A stretch of 64,000 bases of DNA from Burkholderia sp. Bp8992 (GCF_003853705.1 NZ_QTQI01000030.1:30908-94907), one strand, 5' to 3'. Positions 47,560 to 59,530 are shown, counted from the stretch's first letter. A program made the numbers and translations. Notes: generated from the sequence alone by a model not told the origin.

Positions 47560-49860
47560 TTACTCGACTTCGACCGTCTCTTCGTTCGGCTTGTGCGGCG
47601 GATTCGCCAGCTTGTCGAACGACAACTGCACCTTGTCGTTTTCGTCGACGTCGACCGTCACGTGACCGCCGTTGACGAGCTTGCCGAACAGCAGTTCGTC
47701 GGCCAGCGCGCGCCGGATCGTGTCCTGGATCAGTCGCTGCATCGGCCGCGCGCCCATCAGCGGGTCGAAGCCGTGCTTCGCGAGATGCTTGCGCAACGCG
47801 TCGGTGAAGAGCGCGTCGACCTTCTTCTCGTGCAGCTGTTCCTCGAGCTGGATCAGGAACTTGTCGACCACGCGCATGATGATTTCCTCATCGAGCGAGC
47901 GGAAGCTGATGATCGAATCCAGGCGGTTGCGGAACTCCGGCGTGAACAGGCGCTTGATGTCGGTCATCTCGTCGCCCGTCTCGCGACGCGTCGTGAAGCC
48001 GATCGTCGCCTTCTGCATCGACTCGGCGCCCGCGTTCGTCGTCATGATGATGATGACGTTGCGGAAATCCGCCTTGCGGCCGTTGTTGTCCGTCAGCGTG
48101 CCGTGGTCCATCACCTGCAGCAGCACGTTGAAGATGTCCGGATGCGCCTTCTCGATTTCGTCGAGCAGCAGCACGCAATGCGGCTTCTTCGTGACGGCTT
48201 CGGTCAGCAGGCCGCCCTGGTCGAACCCGACGTAGCCCGGCGGCGCGCCGATCAGGCGGCTCACCGCATGACGCTCCATGTATTCCGACATGTCGAAGCG
48301 GATCAGTTCGATGCCGAGCGTGAACGCGAGCTGGCGCGCCACTTCGGTCTTGCCGACGCCCGTCGGGCCGGAGAACAGGAACGCGCCGATCGGCTTGTCC
48401 ATCTTGCCGAGGCCCGCGCGCGCCATCTTGATCGAGGCCGCGAGTGCGTCGATCGCCGGATCCTGGCCGAACACGACGCTCTTCAGGTCGCGATCGAGCG
48501 TCTGCAGCTTGCTGCGATCGTCCTGCGACACGCTTTGCGCCGGCACACGTGCAATCTTCGAGATGATTTCCTCGATTTCGCTCTTGCCGATCGTCTTCTT
48601 CTGCTTCGACTTCGGCAGGATGCGCTGCGCGGCGCCCGCTTCGTCGATCACGTCGATCGCCTTGTCCGGCAGGTGGCGGTCGGTGATGAAGCGCGCCGAC
48701 AGTTCGGCCGCGGCCGACAGCGCACCCGACGAATACTTGACGCCGTGATGTTCCTCGAAGCGCGACTTCAGCCCGCGCAGGATCGCGACCGTCTGCTCGA
48801 CGCTCGGCTCCGTCACGTCGACCTTCTGGAAGCGCCGCGACAGCGCGGCGTCCTTCTCGAAGATGCCGCGATACTCGGTGAACGTCGTAGCTCCAATGCA
48901 CTTGAGCGTGCCCGACGACAGCGCCGGCTTCAGCAGGTTCGACGCATCGAGCGTGCCGCCCGACGCGGCGCCCGCGCCGATCAGCGTATGGATCTCGTCG
49001 ATGAACAGGATCGCGTGCGGGCGCTCCTTCAGTTCCTTCAGCACCGTCTTCAGCCGCTGCTCGAAATCGCCGCGATACTTGGTGCCCGCGAGCAGCGCGC
49101 CCATGTCGAGCGAATAGACCTGCGCGTTCGCGAGGATGTCCGGCACTTCGCCGCGCGTGATGCGATACGCGAGCCCTTCCGCGATCGCGGTCTTGCCCAC
49201 GCCGGCCTCGCCGACGAGCAGCGGGTTGTTCTTGCGGCGACGGCACAGCACCTGCACCACGCGCTCGACCTCGGGCTCGCGCCCGATCAGCGGATCGATG
49301 CGGCCGTCCTTCGCCATCTGGTTCAGGTTCTGCGTGAACTGCGCGAGCGGCGTTTCCTTCTGCGCATTCGCGTCTTCGCTTTCCGCATTCGCGTCGGTCG
49401 ACTTAGCGGCTTCGCCGTTGTTCGTCTTCGCGATGCCGTGCGAAATGAAGTTCACCACGTCGAGGCGCGTGACGCCCTGCTGCTGCAGGTAGTACACGGC
49501 GTGCGAATCCTTCTCGCCGAAGATCGCGACCAGCACGTTCGCGCCGGTGACTTCCTTCTTGCCGTTCGACGTCGACTGGACGTGCATGATCGCGCGCTGG
49601 ATCACGCGCTGGAAACCGAGCGTCGGCTGGGTATCGACATCGTCGGTGCCCGGGACGGTAGGTGTGTTGTCGTGGATGAAATTGCGCAGGTTCTGACGCA
49701 AGTCCTCGATGTTGGCCGCACACGCGCGCAACACCTCGGCTGCCGTCGGATTATCCAGCAGGGCCAGCAGCAGGTGCTCGACCGTAATGAACTCATGGCG
49801 CGCCTGGCGTGCTTCCATGAACGCCATGTGCAGGCTGACTTCCAATTCCTGGGCAATCAT
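47560..49860 (-). CDS. clpA: ATP-dependent Clp protease ATP-binding subunit ClpA
   Basis: A 766-aa AAA+ unfoldase that feeds ClpP. It has an N-domain ([19 protein letters not shown]), two AAA modules with Walker [14 protein letters not shown] and [13 protein letters not shown], Walker [11 protein letters not shown] and [12 protein letters not shown]. It lacks the ClpB middle coiled coil. The ATG at 49860 overlaps the clpS stop by 4 bases. Confidence 0.97.
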   Translation of the reverse strand: MIAQELEVSLHMAFMEARQARHEFITVEHLLLALLDNPTAAEVLRACAANIEDLRQNLRNFIHDNTPTVPGTDDVDTQPTLGFQRVIQRAIMHVQSTSNGKKEVTGANVLVAIFGEKDSHAVYYLQQQGVTRLDVVNFISHGIAKTNNGEAAKSTDANAESEDANAQKETPLAQFTQNLNQMAKDGRIDPLIGREPEVERVVQVLCRRRKNNPLLVGEAGVGKTAIAEGLAYRITRGEVPDILANAQVYSLDMGALLAGTKYRGDFEQRLKTVLKELKERPHAILFIDEIHTLIGAGAASGGTLDASNLLKPALSSGTLKCIGATTFTEYRGIFEKDAALSRRFQKVDVTEPSVEQTVAILRGLKSRFEEHHGVKYSSGALSAAAELSARFITDRHLPDKAIDVIDEAGAAQRILPKSKQKKTIGKSEIEEIISKIARVPAQSVSQDDRSKLQTLDRDLKSVVFGQDPAIDALAASIKMARAGLGKMDKPIGAFLFSGPTGVGKTEVARQLAFTLGIELIRFDMSEYMERHAVSRLIGAPPGYVGFDQGGLLTEAVTKKPHCVLLLDEIEKAHPDIFNVLLQVMDHGTLTDNNGRKADFRNVIIIMTTNAGAESMQKATIGFTTRRETGDEMTDIKRLFTPEFRNRLDSIISFRSLDEEIIMRVVDKFLIQLEEQLHEKKVDALFTDALRKHLAKHGFDPLMGARPMQRLIQDTIRRALADELLFGKLVNGGHVTVDVDENDKVQLSFDKLANPPHKPNEETVEVE

Positions 49861-50171
49861 GCTTCCTCCATCACGCACTGCAGCGGATGCCCTGCCTGCC
49901 GCGCATGGGTAACGACTTGCTCAACCTTGGTCGACGCGATGTCCCGCGTATAGACCCCACATACCCCTCGTCCTTCACGATGGACCTTCAGCATGATCTG
50001 CGTGGCCGTCTCGCGATCCTTCTTGAAATACTCCTGGACCACCATCACGACGAATTCCATCGGCGTGAAGTCGTCGTTCAGCAGCACCACCTTGTACATC
50101 GAAGGCGGCTTGAGCTTCTGCTGCTTGCGTTCCAGGACGGTACTGTCCTGCTTGTCCGGGATAATCGCCAT
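49857..50171 (-). CDS. clpS: ClpS adaptor (N-end rule)
   Basis: A 104-aa adaptor that binds ClpA and delivers N-degron substrates. [20 protein letters not shown] has the substrate-binding Asn-Asp residues and [21 protein letters not shown] the His of the pocket. Coupled to clpA by ATGA. Confidence 0.96.
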   Translation of the reverse strand: MAIIPDKQDSTVLERKQQKLKPPSMYKVVLLNDDFTPMEFVVMVVQEYFKKDRETATQIMLKVHREGRGVCGVYTRDIASTKVEQVVTHARQAGHPLQCVMEEA

Positions 50172-50537
50172 ACACCCATTCTAAACAACTCGGACAGGCC
50201 CGCAATCCTGCCATAACCCGACCGACCGGCCGGCGCCCTCCCCGGTATCCCGGAACACGCCTTCGTCTTCGTGCCATACGAAAGCCGGCTGCGGTGCCGG
50301 CTTTCACGCGTGGCGCGGAACACGAACCGTCTGGGGGCAACTGCACCGGACCGTCGTGTCCGCATCCAGTATCCCACAAGCCGGGACGACTCGAACGCGT
50401 GTCACTCGAGCCTGGTATATGAGCCGATTATGGGGCTTTTCAAGACCCCGCGCTTGGCGGCATGCTGCAAAGCAAAGCCGGAAAAACCCTGAAAATGGGT
50501 TCTTTACAACGACCCTCTAAACGTCTAAAAATTCCAC
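50172..50537. other. Gene-free stretch between clpS and cspA
   Basis: About 370 bases without a convincing gene. It holds the clpS promoter region and a 10-bp perfect hairpin at about 50280-50305 (GAAAGCCGGC with its complement around TGCGGT) lacking a T-run on either strand. A weak AACCC-N7-GGGTT hairpin lies at about 50487-50503. Nothing else is recognisable. Confidence 0.5.
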
Positions 50538-50566
50538 TTGACACTCCAATAAAGAGCGCCAACAAT
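50538..50566 (+). promoter_or_regulatory. Promoter of the cold-shock gene
   Basis: A perfect TTGACA (50538-50543) and AACAAT (50561-50566), 17 bp apart. This predicts a 5' untranslated region of about 145 bases, typical of cspA-like mRNAs. Confidence 0.7.
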
Positions 50567-50635
50567 CAAGCTGGCACTTTTTTCAATTTGCCGGTTGGCG
50601 AAATGAAAGAGGCCGAGGTGAGCTTGTGAGGGGGG

Positions 50636-50658
50636 AACGACTGCATTTTCCAGTCGTT
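50636..50658 (+). promoter_or_regulatory. Hairpin in the cspA 5' untranslated region
   Basis: AACGACTG pairs with CAGTCGTT around a 7-nt T-rich loop, 61-83 bases before the start codon. It follows a GAGGGGGG tract that it might expose or mask. Temperature sensing is an inference from the gene type. Confidence 0.5.
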
Positions 50659-50718
50659 TAGCTTTTCGAGCGTGCTCGTGGTAAGTAGCAGCGACTGTGT
50701 GACAGGGGAAGTAGGAAA

Positions 50719-50922
50719 ATGGCAACTGGTATCGTTAAGTGGTTCAACGACGCGAAGGGCTTCGGTTTCATCACTCCCGACGAGGGCGGTGAGGATCTGT
50801 TTGCGCACTTCTCGGCTATCACCATGAATGGCTTCAAGACGCTGAAGGAAGGCCAGAAGGTGAGCTTTGACGTCGTTCAAGGACCGAAGGGCAAGCAAGC
50901 GTCGAACATCCAGGCCGCATAA
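50719..50922 (+). CDS. cspA: CspA-family cold-shock protein
   Basis: A 67-aa single-stranded nucleic-acid binding protein. RNP1 KGFGFITPD and RNP2 DLFAHFSAI are present. Start [14 protein letters not shown] is the family norm. Own promoter, long untranslated leader and two terminators mark it as a monocistronic unit. Confidence 0.97.
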   Translation: MATGIVKWFNDAKGFGFITPDEGGEDLFAHFSAITMNGFKTLKEGQKVSFDVVQGPKGKQASNIQAA

Positions 50923-50944
50923 AGGCATCGGATATCGGACGAAG

Positions 50945-50977
50945 AAACCCGGCGCATTGCGCCGGGTTTCTTTTTTT
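50945..50977 (+). terminator. First terminator of cspA
   Basis: AAACCCGGCGC pairs with GCGCCGGGTTT around ATT, then CTTTTTTT. Confidence 0.92.
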
Positions 50978-50978
50978 G

Positions 50979-51014
50979 AGGCGGGCCAATCGATAATCGA
51001 TTGGCCCGCCTTTT
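50979..51014. terminator. Second, palindromic terminator after cspA
   Basis: A near-perfect 15-bp palindrome (GGCGGGCCAATCGAT and complement) ending in TTTT, directly after the first. It may back up cspA termination; its position also allows service for the converging oxidase gene at 51104, though on that strand the T-run is short. Confidence 0.65.
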
Positions 51015-51103
51015 CGTTCAATCCCGATAATTGAACATACATTGTCTTGTCACACATGCAGATCGGATATCGGCCCTGCGCGTGAAACACATTCACTACC
51101 TCG

Positions 51104-52711
51104 TTACACGACCTTCAGCGTGCCCATCATGCCGAGGTCCTCGTGTTCGAGAATGTGGCAATGAAACATGCGCTCTCCGGGCATGTCTTGCGTGACGAGA
51201 ATCGACACGGTTTCGCCGCTGCGCACGTTCACGGTATCGCGCCATGCGCGGAACGGTTCGGTCGAGCGCGCGCTGCCCGACGCGCGCTCGATCACCTGGA
51301 ACTGCGTGCCGTGCAGGTGGAACGGGTGATCCATGTCGGTGGTGTTGCGAATCTCCCAGCGCTCGATGTCGCCACGGCGGCTCGTCAGCGTGGCACGGTG
51401 CGCGGCGTAGGTTTCGCCGTTGATCGTGAAACGCATGCCGGCCGGACGGCCCCGCGCCGCGCCCTTCATCATCGCGTCCATGTCCATTTCCTCGCCGAAC
51501 GCGACCGTCTTGTGCGCAACCGGTTCGCCGAGCGGCGGCACCGCGCGCAGCGTGGCGGGCAACGTGCGCGCGGCGGCGGGCGCGAATGCGACATCGGCCA
51601 GCGCCAGCGCCGGATCGGGCGGCAGGCTGCCGTGGCCGTCGTCGTGCGACATCGCCATCTTGCGGCGGTCGTACTCGGCCGCCTGCAGCACCGCGCGCGA
51701 CGCGCGGTCGCCGGCGCGCACCAGCAGTTCGGCGCGCTCGCCCGGCGCGATCAGCAGCGACGTCACGCGGCGCGGCGCATCGAACAGCCCGCCGTCGGTA
51801 CCCGCGTGCTCGAACGCACGGCCGTCGTCGAACGCGACGCGCAGGTAGCGTGCGCTGCACGCGTTCCACACGCGCCAGCGCTCGTCGCCCGCGACGTCGA
51901 TGCGCGGCCGGCGCGCGCCGTTGACCAGCACGAACTGGCCTTCGCGGCCGTTCATCCAGTCCATCATGTCGTTCGGCGCAATCGTGCCGTCGCGCGCAAG
52001 CTTCAGGTCCGACACGAACAGGTTGCGCTCGGGCCAGCCGGCCAGCGGATCGTCCGCCGCCCGCACGATGAACGGGCCGGCCAGCCCGCGAAACACCTGT
52101 TCGGCCGTCATCATGTGCGGATGCGGGTGGTACCAGTAGGTGCCGGCGCTGCCCTTCGGCAGCGTGAAGCGGTACACGCGCGCCGCGCCCGGCGCGACGG
52201 GATCGGACGGATTGCCGTCCTGGTCGGGCGGCACGGGCAGGCCGTGCCAGTGGATCGTCGACGGCTGCGGCAGCTTGTTCACGAACTTGATCTCGACCGT
52301 GTCGCCTTCGCGCACGTCGATCAGCGGGCCGACGACGGGGCCTTGCGTGCCCGCGCCGAACTGCCAGAACGGGGTCGGCCGCGCGCCGCGCAGCATCGGG
52401 CGCGCGACAGGCTGCGCGACCAGCGTGGCCCGGAACGTACCGGGCTCGCGGCTTTCGTTCGCGAGCGTGCGCAACGTCGCGAGCGGCGCGCCGGCCGGCA
52501 GCGCGTCGGCGGCCGCGAGCGCGGCCGGCGCAGGCTTGCCGTGCTGCGCGTGCCCCGACATGCCGGACATGCCCGACATGCCGGGCATGTCGTCCATCGA
52601 ATCCATGCCGGCCATGCCAGTATGACCGGCATGCTGCGCCCACGCGGTGCGCGCGAACAGCGACGCGGCCGCGACCCCGATGGCGCGCGACAGGAAGGTT
52701 CTCCGTATCAT
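51104..52711 (-). CDS. Periplasmic multicopper oxidase (CueO/CumA/CopA class)
   Basis: A 535-aa laccase-like oxidase. A Tat signal MIRRTFLSRAIGVAAASLFA leads, followed by a Met/His-rich segment (about residues 28-60, with repeats of the type GMSGMSGMSG) that is likely to bind Cu(I). Copper ligands are HWHG, YHPHPH, HPFHLHG and the type-1 motif HCHILEHEDLGMM. It probably detoxifies Cu(I) in the periplasm. ATG at 52711 has GAGG upstream; 52732 is an alternative in-frame start. Confidence 0.9.
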   Translation of the reverse strand: MIRRTFLSRAIGVAAASLFARTAWAQHAGHTGMAGMDSMDDMPGMSGMSGMSGHAQHGKPAPAALAAADALPAGAPLATLRTLANESREPGTFRATLVAQPVARPMLRGARPTPFWQFGAGTQGPVVGPLIDVREGDTVEIKFVNKLPQPSTIHWHGLPVPPDQDGNPSDPVAPGAARVYRFTLPKGSAGTYWYHPHPHMMTAEQVFRGLAGPFIVRAADDPLAGWPERNLFVSDLKLARDGTIAPNDMMDWMNGREGQFVLVNGARRPRIDVAGDERWRVWNACSARYLRVAFDDGRAFEHAGTDGGLFDAPRRVTSLLIAPGERAELLVRAGDRASRAVLQAAEYDRRKMAMSHDDGHGSLPPDPALALADVAFAPAAARTLPATLRAVPPLGEPVAHKTVAFGEEMDMDAMMKGAARGRPAGMRFTINGETYAAHRATLTSRRGDIERWEIRNTTDMDHPFHLHGTQFQVIERASGSARSTEPFRAWRDTVNVRSGETVSILVTQDMPGERMFHCHILEHEDLGMMGTLKVV

Positions 52712-52732
52712 CAATCGATCCTCGTTATCCAT

Positions 52733-53332
52733 GCAGCGTCGCTCGACAGCCGCGACGCGTGCGCCGGCCGGCCGAACCGCCGGTGCGCGACGCGAAACCC
52801 AATGCCCGCGTCATCATAACCGCTGGCCTCTATCGAAGAACGCCGCCACCGGTCTGGCGGCGATACGCCGCAGCGCGGCTTGGCACCGGCCTTCGTCGGC
52901 CATCGCGCCCCGCCCCGGACCGGCCCGCCGCCGCATCCAGCCGCCCGTTTTGCGCGTGCCGTTCGGCGCCCCGCGGCACGCGTCGCGCCATCCCGCCGTA
53001 AAACCGCTAGTTTTTCACGATGTGGAACAAGTCCCTGCGTTGTAAAAATTCGTGGTGCAGGGCACAAATTTCGCGTTTCGCGATACCAAAAAACGTTCCG
53101 CAATACAAAACGAAAGAAATATCATCTTGTTTTTAAACGAGAATTTTTGTTTCGAGAAGCCGTTCTACATGCACCATCCGACCGGGTCGCGGACGTAGAC
53201 TTTGTTCCATGCACTGACGCTTCGCCACGACGTTCGATACGGAACCCGGCGCAAGCAGCCAGTCGGGCCACAGCCGGCCAAGCCGGCAGGCGGCACACCA
53301 GAATCGCTTGTGATCAGAAAGGGAGAACGGAA
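52733..53332. other. 600-bp gene-free stretch with an AT-rich, repeat-bearing core
   Basis: No supported gene on either strand. The first 300 bases are GC-rich without features. Positions 53040-53160 are AT-rich and contain an imperfect 13-bp direct repeat, CGTTTCGCGATAC (53074-53086) and CGTTCCGCAATAC (53094-53106), 20 bases apart with 11 of 13 matching. Nearby are further TTTCG/CGAAA motifs. It looks like an intact regulatory region; the only gene downstream is the small ORF at 53333. Confidence 0.5.
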
Positions 53333-53557
53333 ATGAAGGGATTTCGCTTTGGTTCAGCGCTCGGGTCGTTCTACATCCTGCCGGCAAACGGCGGCTGGGA
53401 AGCGACGTTCGGCAACGCTTCGCTCGGCGCGTTCTCGTGCCCGGAAGTCGCGGCCGACCGCATCTCGCGCGGCGACTGCGCGCAGCCTTCCGAACTGGAC
53501 ACGGCCACGCTCGAAGTGCCGGACGAAATCGCCGAATGGGAAATCGTTCACGTCTGA
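53333..53557 (+). CDS. Small hypothetical protein, 74 aa
   Basis: A 74-residue, acidic protein starting MKGFRFGSALGSFYILPANG and ending EIAEWEIVHV. AGGGAGAACGGAA precedes the ATG, and a strong terminator follows 18 bases after the stop, so it is a genuine transcription unit. It has two Cys and no signal peptide or membrane segment. I do not recognise the family. Confidence 0.75.
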   Translation: MKGFRFGSALGSFYILPANGGWEATFGNASLGAFSCPEVAADRISRGDCAQPSELDTATLEVPDEIAEWEIVHV

Positions 53558-53574
53558 ATGGCAAGCCTGCAACG

Positions 53575-53604
53575 AAAAACGCCCCGGGCGACCGGGGCGT
53601 TTTC
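53575..53604 (+). terminator. Terminator after the 74-aa gene
   Basis: AAAACGCCCCGG pairs with CCGGGGCGTTTT around GCGA. Symmetrical, so it may also serve the converging icd gene. Confidence 0.88.
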
Positions 53605-53680
53605 ATTGAGTGTCGGACGGCGAGCGGCCAGCCGCGCCGCGTCGACACACGCGTTGGCGCGCGCGATTGCGCGGCCCGCG

Positions 53681-56191
<2,511 letters not shown>

Positions 56192-57448
56192 TTACATGTT
56201 CTCGATCAGGACTTCGCCGAAGCCGGAGCACGACACCTGCGTCGCGCCTTCCATCAGGCGCGCGAAGTCGTACGTGACGCGCTTCTGCAGGATCGACTTC
56301 TCCATTGCGGCGATGATCGTGTCGGCCGCTTCCGTCCAGCCGAGGTGGCGCAGCATCATTTCCGCCGACAGGATCTCGGAACCGGGGTTCACGTAATCCT
56401 TGCCCGCGTACTTCGGCGCCGTGCCGTGCGTCGCCTCGAACATCGCGACCGAATCCGACAGGTTCGCGCCCGGCGCGATCCCGATGCCGCCGACCTGCGC
56501 GGCCAGTGCGTCGGAGATGTAGTCGCCGTTCAGGTTCAGCGTCGCGATCACGTCGTATTCGGCCGGGCGCAGCAGGATCTGCTGCAGGAACGCATCGGCG
56601 ATCGAATCCTTGATCACGATCTCGTTGCCCGTCTTCGGGTTCTTCACGCGCATCCACGGGCCGCCGTCGATCAGCTCGCCGCCGAATTCCTTCTGCGCGA
56701 GCGCGTAGCCGGCGTCACGGAACAGGCCTTCCGTGAACTTCATGATGTTGCCCTTGTGCACCAGCGTGACCGACTTGCGATCGTTGTCGATCGCATACTG
56801 GATCGCCTTGCGCACGAGACGCTCGGTGCCTTCGGTCGACACGGGCTTGACGCCGATCCCGGAGGTTTCCGGGAAGCGGATCTTCTTCACGCCCATCTCG
56901 TCCTGCAGGAACTTGATGACCTTCTTCGCCTGCTCGGAACCCGCGGCCCATTCGATGCCCGCGTAGATGTCTTCCGAGTTCTCGCGGAAGATCACCATGT
57001 CTATCTTCTGCGGCTCGCGCACCGGCGACGGCACGCCCTTGAAGTACTGGACCGGGCGCAGGCACACGTACAGGTCGAGCTCCTGGCGCAGCGCGACGTT
57101 CAGCGAACGGATGCCGCCGCCGACCGGGGTCGTGAGCGGCCCCTTGATCGACACCACGTATTCCTTCAGCACCTGCAGCGTTTCGTCCGGGAGCCACACG
57201 TCCGGACCGTACACCTTCGTCGCCTTCTCGCCCGCGAAGATCTCCATCCAGTGGATCTTGCGCTTGCCCTTGTAGGCATGCGCGACCGCCGCATCGACGA
57301 CCTTGATCATGACCGGCGTGATATCGAAGCCCGTACCGTCGCCTTCGATATAGGGAATGATCGGCTGCTCGGAAACGTTGAGCGAGAAGTCCTTGTTGAC
57401 GGTGATCTTGTCACCGCCTTCCGGAACCTTGATGTGCTGATACGGCAT
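56192..57448 (-). CDS. icd: Homodimeric NADP-dependent isocitrate dehydrogenase
   Basis: A 418-aa TCA-cycle enzyme of the E. coli Icd type. [14 protein letters not shown] near the N-terminus; the substrate site includes the Ser-Leu-Asn-Val block [40 protein letters not shown] follows. The conserved Ser in that block is the one phosphorylated by AceK in enteric bacteria. Starts ATG at 57448 and is divergent from an RluE-type gene. Confidence 0.97.
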   Translation of the reverse strand: MPYQHIKVPEGGDKITVNKDFSLNVSEQPIIPYIEGDGTGFDITPVMIKVVDAAVAHAYKGKRKIHWMEIFAGEKATKVYGPDVWLPDETLQVLKEYVVSIKGPLTTPVGGGIRSLNVALRQELDLYVCLRPVQYFKGVPSPVREPQKIDMVIFRENSEDIYAGIEWAAGSEQAKKVIKFLQDEMGVKKIRFPETSGIGVKPVSTEGTERLVRKAIQYAIDNDRKSVTLVHKGNIMKFTEGLFRDAGYALAQKEFGGELIDGGPWMRVKNPKTGNEIVIKDSIADAFLQQILLRPAEYDVIATLNLNGDYISDALAAQVGGIGIAPGANLSDSVAMFEATHGTAPKYAGKDYVNPGSEILSAEMMLRHLGWTEAADTIIAAMEKSILQKRVTYDFARLMEGATQVSCSGFGEVLIENM

Positions 57449-57614
57449 GATCGACTCCAGTGACGTGGCTGAGCAGGTGATGCTGGTCGAAGCTGCGCGC
57501 GCGGCGGGGGCGCGGCATGGCCACCCCGTGACGGCAACAGCGAGCCGCTATTCTAGCGCCCCAACCGGGCACTTCGGCATGAACCGCGGCACTGCGTATC
57601 AAGGCCTCACTTAT

Positions 57615-57628
57615 GTCTTATATAAGAC
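57615..57628. promoter_or_regulatory. Perfect 14-bp palindrome in the icd / rluE intergenic region
   Basis: GTCTTATATAAGAC, 167-180 bases upstream of icd and about 100 upstream of the divergent gene. An AT-rich perfect palindrome in a GC-rich genome is a good operator candidate for a TCA-cycle regulator such as a GntR-type protein; which protein is unknown. Confidence 0.55.
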
Positions 57629-57725
57629 AGAGGACTTGCCGTTCCGTATTATGCATTAAGATTCCGCCATTTGCCATAGACCGCCCGCCCCCGCCTCCCG
57701 CGGCAGGCCGGGCGGGCGCCCTGCC

Positions 57726-58304
57726 ATGAACCTGATCGCCCTCAACAAGCCGTTCGGCACGATTTGCCAGTTTTCCGCGCACGAGACGCGCCCGTCGCTC
57801 GGCGACTGGGTAAAAACGCCCGGCGTCTATGCGGCCGGCCGGCTGGACGCGGACAGCGAAGGCTTGCTGCTGCTCACCGACGACGGCGCGCTGCAGGCGC
57901 GCATCGCGGAGCCGCGCCACAAGCTCGTGAAGCGCTACTGGGCGCAGGTCGAGGGCGCGCCCGGCCCGGCCGACCTGAAGGCGCTCGCGCGCGGCGTCGA
58001 TCTCGGCGACTACGTGACGCGCCCGTGCCGCGCCGAATTCATCGAGCCGCCCGACACGCTGTGGGCGCGCAATCCGCCGATCCGCTACCGCGCCGCGATC
58101 CCGACCACCTGGATCGAACTCGCGATCACCGAAGGCAAGAACCGGCAGGTGCGCCGGATGACGGCTGCCGTCGGCTTCCCGACGTTGCGCCTGGTGCGCG
58201 TGGGCATCGGCGCACTGGATATATTTGCGCTCGGCATTGCACCGGGCGAAACAATCGCACTGCCGCCGCGCGCGCCATGGGACGGTTTCGCGGCCGCCGG
58301 ATAA
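57726..58304 (+). CDS. rluE: RluE-type 23S rRNA pseudouridine synthase
   Basis: A 192-aa pseudouridine synthase with no S4 domain. ALNKPFGTICQFS opens the catalytic domain, the catalytic Asp is in GRLDADSEGLLLLTDDG, and EGKNRQVRRM closes it. The short length and absent S4 domain fit RluE (position 2457 in E. coli 23S rRNA). Confidence 0.9.
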   Translation: MNLIALNKPFGTICQFSAHETRPSLGDWVKTPGVYAAGRLDADSEGLLLLTDDGALQARIAEPRHKLVKRYWAQVEGAPGPADLKALARGVDLGDYVTRPCRAEFIEPPDTLWARNPPIRYRAAIPTTWIELAITEGKNRQVRRMTAAVGFPTLRLVRVGIGALDIFALGIAPGETIALPPRAPWDGFAAAG

Positions 58305-58584
58305 GAATTCGGGAAACGCGAATTTTTCGTCGTCTTTTTCGTCAACCGGCTGCGAAGATCGCGCGTTAAACCACGCAGATGCCAACCTTAGCTATCCGGC
58401 ATTGGCAGCCGAACCCGTGTTTGCGTCACGAAAGCGACGTTTTTCTCGAATACGATTCGGCGCCCGCAGCGCAATGAGAAATTTCTCGAAGCGTCTGTCA
58501 ACCGAAAGGTGGATGGCACCGTTAGACGACATGACTCCTATTGCCGGGTCATTTGGTTAATTAACTAAAGCTGAGGAACACAAC

Positions 58585-58800
58585 ATGAACAAACTGATCG
58601 CCGCTCTGGTCGCTGGCCTCTTCGCAACGGCTGCTTTCGCACAAGCTTCGGCTCCGGAAGCTGCTCCGGCAGCAGCAGAAGCTGCTTCGGCACCGGCTAA
58701 GCACGCTGCCAAGAAGCACCACGCTGCCAAGAAGCACCACAAGGCATCGAAGAAGGCTGCAGCAAGCGACGCAGCAGCACCGGCAGCTGCTTCGAACTAA
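58585..58800 (+). CDS. Small secreted Ala/Lys/His-rich protein, 71 aa
   Basis: A signal peptide MNKLIAALVAGLFATAAFA with cleavage at AFA-QA, and a mature chain of about 52 residues made almost only of Ala, Lys, His, Ser, Pro and Glu. It contains HAAKKH twice through a perfect 18-bp duplication (58702-58719 and 58720-58737). Strong GAGGAA ribosome site and its own terminator. It resembles acid-shock or histone-tail-like proteins in composition only; function unknown. Confidence 0.8.
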   Translation: MNKLIAALVAGLFATAAFAQASAPEAAPAAAEAASAPAKHAAKKHHAAKKHHKASKKAAASDAAAPAAASN

Positions 58801-58859
58801 GTAAGCTGGCTGTAATAACGCAGTCAAGAACACGCAGTCTTGCCGTTCTTACGGCGTTG

Positions 58860-58897
58860 AAAGGCAGATCACCGCAAGGCGATCTGCCTTTTTCTTT
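58860..58897 (+). terminator. Terminator of the 71-aa gene
   Basis: AAGGCAGATC pairs with GATCTGCCTT around a G/C/A-rich loop, followed by TTTCTTTT. Confidence 0.9.
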
Positions 58898-58960
58898 TGT
58901 GTGCCCGCCGGCGCGCATCGCGTACCATGCGGGTCTCGTTTTCCAGACAGGAGCCATGCT

Positions 58961-59461
58961 GTGCAATTCTCCCTGCGCTCGTCGCTCGGCCGCCTAGCGC
59001 GCGCCACCGTGTTTCCCGCCGCGCTCGCCGTCCTCGCGCTCGGCATGCAGGCCGCCGGCGCGCAGATGCCGCCCGGCGCCAAGCAGCCGAGCGAGTTTCC
59101 GCGCGTGAAGCTGCGCGCCGGCATGTACGTGATCGACGCGGCCGTCGCCGCGAACGACGCCGACCGCGAACAGGGGCTGATGTACCGTTCGCAGCTCGCG
59201 CCGAACGAAGGCATGCTGTTCGTCTTCAACGAGAACGCCGTGCACTGCTTCTGGATGAAGAACACGCTGATCCCGCTGTCGATCGCGTTCATCCGCGCGG
59301 ACGGCACGATCACCGACATCGACGAGATGAAGGCCGAGACGACCGACAACCACTGCCCGCGCAACAACGGCGTCTACGCGCTCGAAATGAGCAAGGGCTG
59401 GTTCGCGGCGAAGGGCATCAAGCCCGGCATGAAGCTCGACGGCCTGCCGAAGGCCCAGTAA
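58961..59461 (+). CDS. DUF192 secreted protein
   Basis: A 166-aa exported protein. The signal segment ends near AAGAQ (about residue 35). The DUF192 domain has ADREQGLMYRSQL and CFWMKNTLIPLSIAFI, followed by a C-terminal LEMSKGWFAAKGIKPG. Family function is unknown. GTG at 58961 with AGGAG seven bases upstream is preferred to 58901. Confidence 0.88.
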   Translation: MQFSLRSSLGRLARATVFPAALAVLALGMQAAGAQMPPGAKQPSEFPRVKLRAGMYVIDAAVAANDADREQGLMYRSQLAPNEGMLFVFNENAVHCFWMKNTLIPLSIAFIRADGTITDIDEMKAETTDNHCPRNNGVYALEMSKGWFAAKGIKPGMKLDGLPKAQ

Positions 59462-59497
59462 CCGCCTGTTCCGCGGCGTCGCGCCGCGCATCGACCG

Positions 59498-59530
59498 AAG
59501 CCGGCCGCCCGTTGCGCGCCGGCTTTTTTT
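59498..59530 (+). terminator. Terminator of the DUF192 gene
   Basis: AAGCCGGC pairs with GCCGGCTT over a 12-nt loop, then TTTTTTT. Confidence 0.85.

Noticed and set aside
50566-51096. A 176-codon minus-strand frame over the cspA gene
   Set aside because: It covers cspA and both its terminators, has no ribosome site, and cspA is unmistakable on the other strand.
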